Source of the DNA: an uncultured Blautia sp. | Lineage (GTDB): Bacteria > Bacillota > Clostridia > Lachnospirales > Lachnospiraceae | Direction: 5' to 3' | Length of the DNA stretch: 64,000 nt | Assembly: GCA_934364795.1 (NCBI GenBank) | Contig: CAKRMK010000007.1 | Location: forward strand, 1-64,000 | Shown here: positions 17,389 through 26,127 of the stretch, in pieces | How positions within the stretch are numbered: position 1 is the stretch's first letter | How the letters are laid out: the number at the start of each line of letters is the position of its first letter | Made by a program: the position numbers and the translations under genes | Notes under the pieces: generated by a model | What the model saw: the letters and a program-made list of their open reading frames with translations, nothing else | Databases searched by the model: none | What the model was told of the DNA's origin: nothing

Positions 17389-17420
17389 AACTCCCGGCTT
17401 TCTTATGAGTCCCGGGAGTT
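17389..17420 (-). terminator. terminator after the YkgJ-type gene
   Basis: AACTCCCGG pairs with CCGGGAGTT over a 13-base loop; TTATTTATTTTT follows on the minus strand and TTTTATATTT on the plus strand, so it could work both ways. Confidence 0.75.
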
Positions 17421-17436
17421 TTATATTTCGTACAAT

Positions 17437-17466
17437 TTGCAGAAAGCCTTTTTCAAACACGCTCTA
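17437..17466. repeat. R1 repeat end at the 3' end of the YkgJ-type gene
   Basis: Minus-strand reading TAGAGCGTGTTTGAAAAA then GGCTTTCTGCAA, matching the R1 end and core. The TAG that stops the YkgJ-type gene (17464-17466) is the first triplet of the repeat. Confidence 0.75.
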
Positions 17467-18135
17467 GGCCAGACTTAACAGCTGCTTTCCCTCTGCCAGC
17501 CTTTCTTCAAACTGCTGGTAAAAATCCTGATTTTCATTATATGGTTTCATATAAAAACGATTTACCACATACAGATTCAGATTTTTAATCAGCTGTGCAT
17601 CTGTGGCATTATACAGCACTTCCTGTACATCCAGAAGGAAATAATGCCAGTCTGCTATAAATTTCTCATATTTTTTAAGTTCGGGGGTATCAATCCATTT
17701 TTTTACCTTTACCTTGCTTCGGTTTGTTTTTTTGCATTCATGGATCTGAAGAAAGTATTTAAAACCTCCATCTTCATAATAACGTCCCAGTGGAAACAGT
17801 CTGCAAAATCCCGGCCGGAAAGAATGTATCTGACACCGTCCCTGTTCATTTAGAAAAACACAGCATTCTTTTTTGCCAGTCATACAAAGATGGGGCAGAA
17901 TGTTCCCATCCATGGCATCAAACTGGATAAGGCCTGTGCTTACCAGCTCCTGTGGAGCTTTTTTTAGCCCCACTGACAGCCGAAACACATCCAGAGGATC
18001 CAGAACAACAGAATCTCCCATTCCCTCACAACAGTCGTGACATCCCATACAATCCTGGCAGTCTGCTTTTACCATATCATTTAATTCATAAAGCTTTCCG
18101 TCTGAAATTTCTTCCAAAGACACTTCTCGGCGCAT
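17464..18135 (-). CDS. YkgJ-family cysteine-cluster protein
   Basis: 223 residues. The CxxCxxCC-type cluster is at residues ~25-36 (CQDCMGCHDCC), followed by DPLDVFRL, and a second conserved set later: ECCVFLNEQGRCQIHSFRP then GFCRLFPLG. The family (UPF0153) is thought to bind Zn or an Fe-S cluster; its role is unknown. It is cytoplasmic, with no membrane segment. It ends inside an R1 repeat end, which supplies its TAG. GAGGAA precedes the ATG at 18135. Confidence 0.85.
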   Translation of the reverse strand: MRREVSLEEISDGKLYELNDMVKADCQDCMGCHDCCEGMGDSVVLDPLDVFRLSVGLKKAPQELVSTGLIQFDAMDGNILPHLCMTGKKECCVFLNEQGRCQIHSFRPGFCRLFPLGRYYEDGGFKYFLQIHECKKTNRSKVKVKKWIDTPELKKYEKFIADWHYFLLDVQEVLYNATDAQLIKNLNLYVVNRFYMKPYNENQDFYQQFEERLAEGKQLLSLA

Positions 18136-18205
18136 ATTTCTTTTATTCCTCGTATTGTTAGATAGTAGTATTTATAAGCCCCTCTCCAGGGGAAAATTCT
18201 GTCAT

Positions 18206-20404
18206 TTATAGCTTGATTCCTGCAAGAGCCTGGGCAAATGCATTGTTTACAGGTTCATTCGCTTCTTTTTGCTGCTTTCTCAGATAATTCTGTACATCCC
18301 TTTTGCCTACTCCTGCCCCTTCTTTTTGCCTTCTTGCCTGGAATGCAGATAGTTTTTCTTTATAACCGCAAGCACATACGAAAGTCTCTTCTTTCCCTTT
18401 TACATACATTTCCATGCGTTTGTGACATTTTGGACAGCGGGCATTTGTGGTGCGGGAAATAGTTTCACGGTAGCCACATTCTCTGTCCTGGCATACCAGC
18501 ATTTTGCTGTTTTTCCCATTGACTGCCAGAAGCTTTTTGCCACAGCGGGGACATACTTTATTGGTAAGATTATCATGACGGAAGGTTCCCTCTCCTGACT
18601 TGATTTCGTCTACAATCTCACAGGTATAATCCCGGATCTCATGTAAAAAATCTCCCTGGCGTATTTTTCCTTTTGCAATACCAGAAAGCTTCATTTCCCA
18701 GTTTGCTGTCAGCTCCGGCTTTTTCAGATCCTCCGGCACCAGCTCCAAAAGCTGCTTTGCTTTCGAAGTAATATAAATCTCATTACCTTTTTTCTCCATC
18801 ATAAAAGAATGGAAAAGCTTCTCTATAATGTCTGCTCTTGTGGCAACTGTTCCAAGACCGCCTGTCTCACCCAGAGTTTTTACTGCCTCTTTATCTCTTG
18901 TTTCCATAAATTTCACCGGATTTTCCATGGCAGCCAGAAGAGTTGCCTCTGTAAATCTTGCAGGTGGCTTTGTCTTTCCTGTATGGAAAGCTGTTTTTAA
19001 AACTTTCAGCTTTGTACCGGCTTTTATTTCCGGAAGCCGCTGGTCTTTCAGACTTTTTTCGTCTTCTGTATCATCCTCGTAATCATCCTGGGAACTGCCT
19101 TCGTAAACTTCTCTCCATCCCTGGCTTTTTATCACTTTGCCGCTTGCCACAAAAGTTTCCCCAGCCACTTTTGCCTCCATTGTCACCTGCTCATATACAA
19201 ACGCAGGATATAAAACTGCCAGAAAACGACGTACTACCATGTCGTAAATTTTCCGTTCCTCATTTGTCATATGATCCAGCTGAACAAACTGCTCTGTAGG
19301 AATAATTGCATGATGGTCGCTGACCTTTTTGTCATCCACAAAACTTGCATTTGTCTGAAGGGGCTTTCCCAGAAGCGCTCCTGCCAGTTTCCTGTAAGGA
19401 CCAATTCCACAGGCTTTTAGTCTTTCTTTTATAGTAGGCACAATATCTTTTCCAATATATCTGGAATCAGTTCTTGGATAAGTAAGAACTTTGTGGTTTT
19501 CATAAAGGCGCTGCATAATATTCAGAGTTTCTTTTGCGGAAAAACCATATTTCTGGTTGGCTTCTCTTTGCAGAGTGGTAAGATCATAAAGTCCCGGTGC
19601 CATGGACTTTTTCTCTTTTTTGTCTGCTTTTGTCACTTCCAGAACAGAATGCTCTGTCTTATTTTGGATTTCCTGGGCCTTTTCTTTTGAAAAAGTCCTA
19701 AAGCTTTTGTTTTTTTCATCCCGCCAGGTCCATTTCACATCTTCTGTTTCTGCATAAATGCCATAGTATTCTTTTGGGATAAATTTGCGGATCTCTTCCT
19801 CGCGCCTTGCGATCATGGCCAGGGTAGGTGTCTGTACACGGCCACAGGAAAGCTGTGCATTATACTTGCAGGTCAACGCTCTTGTGCCGTTCATTCCCAC
19901 CAGCCAGTCGGCCTGGGCTCTTGCAACAGCTGCATGGTAAAGATTGTCGTAGGCGTGGCCATCTTTCAAGCTGGCAAAGCCTTCTTTAATTGCTTTATCT
20001 GTAACAGAAGAAATCCACAGTCTTTTGATAGGCTTATGGCAGCCTGCTTTTTCCAGAATCCAGCGGGCAACCAGCTCTCCTTCGCGCCCTGCGTCTGTGG
20101 CAATGATTATTTCTTCAATATCTTTGCGGAAAAGCTGGGTCTTTACAACGGAAAACTGTTTTCCTGTCTGGCGGATGACCACAAGTTTCATATCTTTTGG
20201 CATCATAGGGAGAGTGGACATCTCCCATTTTTCATATTTTTTATCATATTCTTCCGGGTCGGCAAGGGTTACAAGATGGCCAAGTGCCCAGGTGACTACG
20301 TATTTTTTTCCTTCCAAAACGCCGCCATTTTTCTGATTTGCACCAAGGACTCTGGCGATGTCCCGTGCAACAGAGGGTTTTTCGGCTATTACAAGTGATT
20401 TCAT
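18206..20404 (-). CDS. topB: DNA topoisomerase III
   Basis: 732 residues of a type IA topoisomerase. TOPRIM start KSLVIAEKPSVARDIARVLG with the acidic IATDAGREGE; the active-site tyrosine is in VLTYPRTDSRYIG (~residue 311). The C-terminus carries two zinc-ribbon modules (CPRCGKK…CQDRECGY and CPKCHKR…CACGYKE), then a basic tail. It relaxes and decatenates single-stranded-containing DNA intermediates. Similar enzymes occur on conjugative elements, but no transfer genes are near, so this is probably the chromosomal copy. AGGAGT precedes the ATG. Confidence 0.93.
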   Translation of the reverse strand: MKSLVIAEKPSVARDIARVLGANQKNGGVLEGKKYVVTWALGHLVTLADPEEYDKKYEKWEMSTLPMMPKDMKLVVIRQTGKQFSVVKTQLFRKDIEEIIIATDAGREGELVARWILEKAGCHKPIKRLWISSVTDKAIKEGFASLKDGHAYDNLYHAAVARAQADWLVGMNGTRALTCKYNAQLSCGRVQTPTLAMIARREEEIRKFIPKEYYGIYAETEDVKWTWRDEKNKSFRTFSKEKAQEIQNKTEHSVLEVTKADKKEKKSMAPGLYDLTTLQREANQKYGFSAKETLNIMQRLYENHKVLTYPRTDSRYIGKDIVPTIKERLKACGIGPYRKLAGALLGKPLQTNASFVDDKKVSDHHAIIPTEQFVQLDHMTNEERKIYDMVVRRFLAVLYPAFVYEQVTMEAKVAGETFVASGKVIKSQGWREVYEGSSQDDYEDDTEDEKSLKDQRLPEIKAGTKLKVLKTAFHTGKTKPPARFTEATLLAAMENPVKFMETRDKEAVKTLGETGGLGTVATRADIIEKLFHSFMMEKKGNEIYITSKAKQLLELVPEDLKKPELTANWEMKLSGIAKGKIRQGDFLHEIRDYTCEIVDEIKSGEGTFRHDNLTNKVCPRCGKKLLAVNGKNSKMLVCQDRECGYRETISRTTNARCPKCHKRMEMYVKGKEETFVCACGYKEKLSAFQARRQKEGAGVGKRDVQNYLRKQQKEANEPVNNAFAQALAGIKL

Positions 20405-20450
20405 ATAGATTTACTCCTGAAAATTTTCTTAATTTTTTAAGTATTGAGAG

Positions 20451-20461
20451 TGCTATTTAAT
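20451..20461 (+). promoter_or_regulatory. candidate -10 box of structured RNA copy A
   Basis: TGCTATTTAAT lies 24 bases before the closing stem of copy A. The same 11-mer lies at the identical distance from copy B on the other strand. Extended -10 form; no convincing -35. Confidence 0.5.
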
Positions 20462-20485
20462 ACAGTAAGACTTTTCAAGACGGAC

Positions 20486-20663
20486 GCATTAGAACAAGTA
20501 GTATTCCACGCAGGTCGGCGCAACGTTCCGGCAAGCTAATGACTAACTGCGACTAGGACGCTCGGGAGAGCCCTCTCGCCCAAGTCTTAGTAAGTCATGG
20601 ATCTCGCCTACACTAAGAACGCGCCTGAAATGACCTGCTAAGGAATACTACTTGTCCTAATGC
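20486..20663 (+). ncRNA. structured RNA, copy A (unrecognised, possibly raiA-like)
   Basis: A 178-base element closed by a 22-bp stem (GCATTAGAACAAGTAG…/…CTACTTGTCCTAATGC). Inside it are nested helices GCAGGTC/GACCTGC, GGCGC/GCGCC and TGACT/AGTCA, and a central GCTC-GGGA-GAGC hairpin with a GNRA loop. Copy B, inverted 250 bp away, keeps the loops but changes the helices in a compensating way. The strand is chosen from the GNRA loop and the matched TGCTATTTAAT box. No long ORF fits. Size and host suggest known orphan RNAs of clostridia such as raiA, but I could not confirm this. Confidence 0.8.
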
Positions 20664-20915
20664 TGTGTGTTGGCAAAAACTGTTTGATTTTATGCAAGAC
20701 AGTGGTGATTAATGTAACGTATGAGATTACGGACAAAAAGAACTTATTTTTGTGCATTTTCTGTATTTGCTCATTTATAAGTTATTATTTATGCATCTTA
20801 TAATTTTCTTAGTTATTGCAATATTTAATCCATTTAATCTTATAACTGTAGTTTAGTCATACGATACATCCAACACCTACCGTCCGCGATTTATGTGTAA
20901 CGCAGCCAGTTCCCA

Positions 20916-21092
20916 GCGGTTTTGCAAGGTATATTCCTTAGCAGACCATTTCAGGAGCGCTTTTAATGTAGCAAAGATCCACTGGTTACGGAGACTTGGC
21001 GCGAGGGCTCTCCCGAGCGTCGTAGTCGCAGTTACCAGTTAGCTTTGCGGAATGTTGCTCCGGTCTGCGTGGAATATACCTTGCAAAACCGC
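20916..21092 (-). ncRNA. structured RNA, copy B (inverted second copy)
   Basis: 177 bases, read on the minus strand. Its closing 22-bp stem is perfect (GCGGTTTTGCAAGGTAT…/…ATACCTTGCAAAACCGC) but almost unrelated in sequence to that of copy A. Helices GCAGACC/GGTCTGC, GGAGC/GCTCC, GCAAAG/CTTTGC and CTGGT/ACCAG replace the pairs of copy A, while ACTGCGACTA and GACGCTCGGGAGAGCCCTC stay identical. It would be transcribed towards copy A from the box at 21117-21127. Confidence 0.8.
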
Positions 21093-21116
21093 GTCCGTTT
21101 AGCCATTCCCCCACAC

Positions 21117-21127
21117 ATTAAATAGCA
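21117..21127 (-). promoter_or_regulatory. candidate -10 box of structured RNA copy B
   Basis: TGCTATTTAAT on the minus strand, 24 bases before the closing stem, identical in sequence and spacing to the box at copy A. TTATAC 17 bp upstream could serve as -35. Confidence 0.5.
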
Positions 21128-21246
21128 ATTTTATCTCCTTAGTATAACACACTTTAGAAATTTTTAAGGATATTTTTCTAAAATTAATTTGTAATAAACT
21201 CAATCCAATGTTATTATAAACTCAGCAAGAAACACAGGGAGATAGT

Positions 21247-22179
21247 ATGTATTATTTCATTGTTAATCCGAATTCCCGCTCTGGCAGGGGACGTTCTATC
21301 TGGAACCAGATCCATCAGCAGCTGATGCTGCAGGGAATCTCATTCCAGTACTGCCTTACAAGATATTCCGGACATGCCACACAGATCGCAGGAGACGCAA
21401 CAGCACTTGGCACGGCTTCTGATCCTGTATATATAATCGCAGTTGGCGGTGACGGCACTATTCATGAAGTTCTTACCGGCATTACAGATTTTGACCGGGT
21501 GATATTTGGCTATATTCCTACAGGTTCCGGAAATGACTTTTGCAGAAGCATGCAGCTGCCTTTTGATTCCATGGAATCACTTGATTATATTTTAAAAGCA
21601 GAGCACATCGGCACTATGGATGTGCCTTATCTTACCCGTGAGAATAAGAAGTCACGCTTCGGGATCAGCACGGGCATCGGCTATGACGCAGGAGTCTGCC
21701 AGGAAGTGCTTGCCACACCTTTTAAGAAAGTATTTAACCGTCTGGGCCTTGGGAAGCTGATTTATCTTTTCATAGCCTTAAAGCAGCTGCTTTTCATTTC
21801 TCCGGGGAAAATGACAGTTACTCTGGATGACGAGAATCAACTTTCCTATGACCGCGTATACTTTACAGCAGTCATGAATCAGAAATATGAGGGCGGCGGT
21901 TTCAAATTCTGTCCGGATGCCCGTTACGATGACCAGACTCTGGATGTGATCCTGGTAGAAGGGGTAAGCAAGCTGAAGGTTCTTTGCTGTCTGCCAACTG
22001 CTTTTTTCGGGAAACATACAGGAATCAAAGGAATACATATTCTCACCTGTAAGAATATCCATGTTCACAGCGAGACCCCTCTCCCCATCCACATAGACGG
22101 AGAATCTGGCGGAATACGCAAAGATTTAACCGTTTCTATAGAAAAAAAGCCTTTAAAAATCATTTTACCTGTGGTATAA
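21247..22179 (+). CDS. diacylglycerol kinase-family lipid kinase (YegS/DgkB-like)
   Basis: 310 residues. N-terminal catalytic motifs: FIVNPNSRSGRG, IAVGGDGTIHEVLTGI (GGDGT nucleotide-binding) and FGYIPTGSGNDFCRSM. The family phosphorylates diacylglycerol or related lipids at the membrane surface for phospholipid turnover. AGGGAGA precedes the ATG. The PAP2-type protein gene begins 29 bp downstream, so kinase and phosphatase-like activities on lipids are probably coexpressed. The exact substrate is not determinable. Confidence 0.9.
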   Translation: MYYFIVNPNSRSGRGRSIWNQIHQQLMLQGISFQYCLTRYSGHATQIAGDATALGTASDPVYIIAVGGDGTIHEVLTGITDFDRVIFGYIPTGSGNDFCRSMQLPFDSMESLDYILKAEHIGTMDVPYLTRENKKSRFGISTGIGYDAGVCQEVLATPFKKVFNRLGLGKLIYLFIALKQLLFISPGKMTVTLDDENQLSYDRVYFTAVMNQKYEGGGFKFCPDARYDDQTLDVILVEGVSKLKVLCCLPTAFFGKHTGIKGIHILTCKNIHVHSETPLPIHIDGESGGIRKDLTVSIEKKPLKIILPVV

Positions 22180-22208
22180 TCTGTCCGATTTGAAAAGGAG
22201 TGAAAGAC

Positions 22209-22904
22209 TTGGCACAATTTATAAAAAAATATAAGCATGGTCTGATCATACTTGTATATGCTCTTGTTTATCTGTTATTCTTTGGATATCTGGAGCACAG
22301 ACCGGTACGTGGTTTCCACGTAATTGACACCGTTTTTGATGATTACATACCATTTTGCGAGTATTTTATTGTCCCATATCTGCTATGGTTTCCATACCAG
22401 ATTGTCACAGTTTTATACTTCATCTTCAAGAACGAGAATAAGAAGGAATACTACCAGTTAATTTTTAATATGATGATGGGTATGACTGTTTTTCTGATCG
22501 TGTCTTACGTATATCCCAATGTTCTTCATTTAAGACCGTCAGAATTCCCAAGAGAGAATGTTTTCACAGACATGGTGCGCTGGCTGTACCGTACTGATAC
22601 ACCTACCAACGTTCTGCCAAGCATTCATGTTTTTAATTCTCTTGCGGTTCATATGTCCCTTACTAACTGTGAGGCTCTTAGAGATCACAAGAAGGTACGG
22701 TATGGTTCCCTGATTCTGACACTGCTTATTATCATGTCCACCATGTTCCTGAAACAGCATTCTGTAATTGATGTGTGCTGCGGTGCTACACTTGCATTGT
22801 TTGGATATCTGTTTTTTTACCCGCAGAAATCCGGGGAGGGTGCCAGAGAACGGGATGTGGCTGTAGAAAGATTTGGACGTAATAACAGAAGAAAACATTA
22901 TTAA
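22209..22904 (+). CDS. PAP2-superfamily membrane protein
   Basis: About 231 residues with five to six membrane helices. PAP2 motifs are in the inositol-phosphotransferase-like form: VLPSIHVFNSL (SIH instead of SGH) and KQHSVIDVCCG with the catalytic histidine and downstream aspartate. Such proteins dephosphorylate or transfer lipid phosphates at the outer membrane face. The start is probably TTG 22209: AAGGAG ends nine bases before it, whereas the upstream in-frame GTG 22200 overlaps that site. It is paired with the lipid kinase gene. A terminator follows at 22930. Confidence 0.82.
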   Translation: MAQFIKKYKHGLIILVYALVYLLFFGYLEHRPVRGFHVIDTVFDDYIPFCEYFIVPYLLWFPYQIVTVLYFIFKNENKKEYYQLIFNMMMGMTVFLIVSYVYPNVLHLRPSEFPRENVFTDMVRWLYRTDTPTNVLPSIHVFNSLAVHMSLTNCEALRDHKKVRYGSLILTLLIIMSTMFLKQHSVIDVCCGATLALFGYLFFYPQKSGEGARERDVAVERFGRNNRRKHY

Positions 22905-22929
22905 AACATTTTTATTGTTAAACTAAAAG

Positions 22930-22968
22930 AGGACCTCAGAATTCTTATGAATCCCTGGTCCTTTTTTA
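22930..22968 (+). terminator. terminator after the lipid kinase / PAP2 pair
   Basis: AGGACC pairs with GGTCCT around a ~21-base loop and is followed by TTTTTTAT. Confidence 0.75.
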
Positions 22969-23074
22969 TATTGATTTCTTTTATATTGGCTTCTTTCTCA
23001 ATTTCAAACTACACAGACCCAATTTGAAAAATATGCCATAAAATGGAACATACAGATTATAACTGGCTCTGCCC

Positions 23075-24091
23075 TTAATTAAATCCATAAAATTTCTGGC
23101 AGATTTTGTAAGCGGCTACAGAAACCTTACGTCCGCCACGTCCAGGCAGATTCATAAAGTTCCCCATCAGACTGTGACGCAGTTTTCCATAAAGTGGACG
23201 GTTTGTACTGCGGATATACTCCAGAAGCTCTTTTTTCTTCTCAAGACCCTCTTTCGTACCGGAACGGATCAGCATAATAGAAGAAATTGTAGTAATAATA
23301 TCCAGATAACTGATCATATAAGCTCTGACACGTTTGTTCATATTTCCACAGCTTGTGTAAGAATTTACCATCAGCTTGTTTACACGCAGCTGCTGGTCGA
23401 TTCTGCGGATCATAACTGTCTCATTTACAGACTGGTCATCTCTTCCGATAAAATAACGGTAGAAATTGGTATCCAGATAATACATGTTCTCTACATATGG
23501 AAGGGGATCAAAAGCAAAAATATTGTCCACATAGAAGGTGTGTTCTGGAAGAGTCAGGTTACAATCCAGAAGCAGCTTGGTACGGTAGATCATAGAATGC
23601 ATAAGAAGATATTTTCCCTTTGGCATATGACCTACTTCGTTCCAGGTAAAGATCTGATTTACCGGCAGGCAGTGACGGTACTGCATAACCTTTTTACGGG
23701 TTGCACCCTGTTTCTCGTATACAAAATTACTGATAAGAAGGTCTACTGTCTTTGAACCCTTTACCAGTTCTTCAAGGGTCTGCAGAATTTCTTTATAGGA
23801 CTCTTCATTTACCCAGTCATCACTGTCAACGACTTTGAAATAAAGTCCCTGTGCATTGTGGATACCAGTGTTTACAGCACCTCCGTGTCCAAGGTTTGGC
23901 TGATGGATTGCACGGACAATAGTAGGATATTTTTCCTGGTATGCATCTGCGATTTCGGCAGTTCTGTCCTTGGAACCATCATCAACTACAAGGATTTCCA
24001 CCTCTTCGCCTCCAACCAAAAGAGATTCAATACATTTCTCCATATATGCTTCAGAATTGTAACATGGAATTGCTATACTAAGTAATTTCAT
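23075..24091 (-). CDS. glycosyltransferase family 2
   Basis: 338 residues of the GT-A fold: LSIAIPCYNSEAYMEKCIES, ILVVDDGSKDRT, NLGHGGAVNTG and the metal-binding FKVVDSDDW. It transfers a sugar from a nucleotide donor, probably to a surface glycan or lipid; no C-terminal membrane helix is evident. Its ATG overlaps the mutY stop by one base (TAATG), with GGAGG shortly before, so sfsA-mutY-GT2 is a coupled operon. The link of a DNA-repair gene with a sugar transferase is probably organisational only. Confidence 0.88.
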   Translation of the reverse strand: MKLLSIAIPCYNSEAYMEKCIESLLVGGEEVEILVVDDGSKDRTAEIADAYQEKYPTIVRAIHQPNLGHGGAVNTGIHNAQGLYFKVVDSDDWVNEESYKEILQTLEELVKGSKTVDLLISNFVYEKQGATRKKVMQYRHCLPVNQIFTWNEVGHMPKGKYLLMHSMIYRTKLLLDCNLTLPEHTFYVDNIFAFDPLPYVENMYYLDTNFYRYFIGRDDQSVNETVMIRRIDQQLRVNKLMVNSYTSCGNMNKRVRAYMISYLDIITTISSIMLIRSGTKEGLEKKKELLEYIRSTNRPLYGKLRHSLMGNFMNLPGRGGRKVSVAAYKICQKFYGFN

Positions 24092-25143
24092 TAAATTTCC
24101 TCCTTCATGTATTTCACATAAGCGCCAAACGCTGATGGTATGGCATAGTTTTTCTCTGATTCTTTTTTATCTGCAAAAAGGATTCCCTGTGCATGGGTCT
24201 GTTCCAGAGATGAAACCCGTACCAGGTATCCCTTCATCCGCCACTCAATGTGGGAAAAAATATGCTTTGCATCTGGCAGCTCTTCGATATAAAGAGGCTC
24301 TGCGCCAAGTGCTTTTACATATTCCAGTGCTTCCTTTCTCTTAAGATGGCCTTCTGTATTTGGAAGCTCATACAGACCTGCCAGAAGCCCTTTTGGCGGT
24401 CTTTTACGAATAGCTGTGCTGTTTCCGTCCTGGATTACCAGAACTGTCCTGTTCTCTATGCTGCGGGCTTTTTTTGGTGCTTTTACAGGATAGTTTTCCA
24501 TAGTACCATGAAGCCTGGCCTGACAGAATCTGCGTACCGGACACAGATCACATTTGGGCTGTCCGTTAGGGACGCACACTACTGCCCCAAGCTCCATCAT
24601 GGCCTGGTTAAAATCTCCGGGACGGTCTTTGGGAATAATTTCCAGAAGCATGGCTTCTGTTTTTTTGCGGAATGCAGGCTTCATAATATCCTGCGGATCC
24701 TCTGTCATTCTGGTGATCACCCGGAATACATTGCCGTCCACTGCAGGAACTGGAATGCCATAGGCAATAGATGCGATAGCACCAGCTGTATAACTCCCTA
24801 TTCCCTTTAACGACAGAAGAAGGGAAAAATCTTCAGGTAATTTTCCATTATATTTTTCTACCATCTCCTGGGCTGCCAGCTGCATGTTTCTCACACGGCT
24901 GTAGTAGCCAAGTCCTTCCCACAGCTTCAGAAGCTTCTCCTGGGGACAGGCCGCCAGTGCGGGAATATCAGGAAGCTCCTGTATAAATCTTGCAAAATAG
25001 GGTTTCACAGCTTCCACTCTTGTCTGCTGGAGCATGATCTCGGATACCCAGGTATAGTAGGCGTTTTTTTTATCCCTCCAGGGTAAAATCCTCTTATTTT
25101 CATCATACCAGGCAAGGAGAGGCTGTATAAACTCATCTGTCAT
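24091..25143 (-). CDS. mutY: A/G-specific adenine glycosylase
   Basis: 350 residues. Catalytic core ILPWRDKKNAYYTWVSEIML then QQTRVEAV; helix-hairpin-helix LKGIGSYTAGAIASIAYG with the aspartate in PAVDGNVFR; [4Fe-4S] loop with four cysteines CVPNGQPKCDLCPVRRFC; and a C-terminal Nudix-like 8-oxoG recognition domain. It removes A mispaired with 8-oxoguanine. Start ATG 25143 overlaps the sfsA stop (ATGA); the longer in-frame extension lies within sfsA. Confidence 0.95.
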   Translation of the reverse strand: MTDEFIQPLLAWYDENKRILPWRDKKNAYYTWVSEIMLQQTRVEAVKPYFARFIQELPDIPALAACPQEKLLKLWEGLGYYSRVRNMQLAAQEMVEKYNGKLPEDFSLLLSLKGIGSYTAGAIASIAYGIPVPAVDGNVFRVITRMTEDPQDIMKPAFRKKTEAMLLEIIPKDRPGDFNQAMMELGAVVCVPNGQPKCDLCPVRRFCQARLHGTMENYPVKAPKKARSIENRTVLVIQDGNSTAIRKRPPKGLLAGLYELPNTEGHLKRKEALEYVKALGAEPLYIEELPDAKHIFSHIEWRMKGYLVRVSSLEQTHAQGILFADKKESEKNYAIPSAFGAYVKYMKEEI

Positions 25144-25865
25144 TTCGATTCCTCCAATTCGCCACATGCATGGTCTTTATTTGCTTCCAGACACACTGGC
25201 ACCGGATTTTTAATTTCCATACCATATGGCTGCACCTGACAGTCATATGCCAGAATATGCACACCTGCTTTTTTTGCTTTCTGTAAGACCTCCCCGAATT
25301 CCCGGTGAGTATCCCAGTTTGGCTCAAATCTTGTGATTCCCTGCATCTGGATCACCAGAAGAAGATATGCTTCGTATCCATCTTCCATACAGCGTATCAG
25401 CTCTTCTACATGCTTTATGCCCCTTGTGGTTGGCGCATCAGGAAAGCGGGCTATATTATTATTTTCCAGTGTAACACCTTTTACCTCAATAAATGCCTTA
25501 CGTCTGTCAGAAACAGCAAACAGGTCAAATCTGGAATTGCCATAGGTTTTCTCTGGCGTCACCTGAACCTTTTCTGGGAAAAGATGGCCTGCCTTTACCC
25601 ATTCCAGTGCGGCTTTATTAGGTACCTGTGAATCCATGTTAATAAGACGGCCGCCTTTATTTACACACACAAGGTCATAGGCTGTTTTTCTTGCCGGATT
25701 GCTGCTTTTTTCAAGAAAGACCTGCACACCAGGCAGCAAAAGCTCTTTGCATCTGCCTGTGTTCTTTACGTGCACAGTTTCCACCCTTCCCTCAATTTCC
25801 ACATGTGCAATAAAGCGATTGGGGCGGTCTATAAAACATCCCTCTGTAATATTTTCGTATTTCAT
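25140..25865 (-). CDS. sfsA: SfsA family protein (DNA/RNA nuclease-like)
   Basis: 241 residues. Recognisable stretches are CFIDRPNRFIAHVEIEGR, HVKNTGRCKELL, SRFDLFAVSDRRKAFIEVKG and GITRFEPNWDTHREFGEVL. SfsA proteins combine an OB-fold and a PD-(D/E)XK-like nuclease core (FDLF…FIEVKG); in E. coli SfsA was described as a maltose-gene regulator and is now considered nuclease-like. First gene of the operon with mutY. Confidence 0.92.
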   Translation of the reverse strand: MKYENITEGCFIDRPNRFIAHVEIEGRVETVHVKNTGRCKELLLPGVQVFLEKSSNPARKTAYDLVCVNKGGRLINMDSQVPNKAALEWVKAGHLFPEKVQVTPEKTYGNSRFDLFAVSDRRKAFIEVKGVTLENNNIARFPDAPTTRGIKHVEELIRCMEDGYEAYLLLVIQMQGITRFEPNWDTHREFGEVLQKAKKAGVHILAYDCQVQPYGMEIKNPVPVCLEANKDHACGELEESK

Positions 25866-26127
25866 AAATACCTCGCAGAATGTTTCTGCAAAAGCAGTAT
25901 ATGATTTCTGCTTTATTTACTGTTTTTATTTCAATGTTCCCACTGCCATAAAAGACACTTCTGCAGCCTGTGTATCACAATTGCGGAAAGTCTTTTTTAC
26001 ATGTTCTGACTTTTGGTAACATCATACCCTTTATCATAACATAAAATCAGCAAAAAGCCAGTTGATTTTTTCTGATTTCCTGTATAGAATGAAAAACAAC
26101 CGAAAAAACACCAGAAAGGATTCCCAA

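Noticed and set aside
18206..20404. Topoisomerase III as a sign of a conjugative element
   Set aside because: No relaxase, type IV secretion, integrase or attachment site nearby; neighbours are housekeeping genes.
20404..21247. Pair of inverted repeats as an insertion sequence or MITE
   Set aside because: The closing stems of the two copies differ in sequence but pair internally, and the interior shows compensatory changes; a transposon would have near-identical ends.
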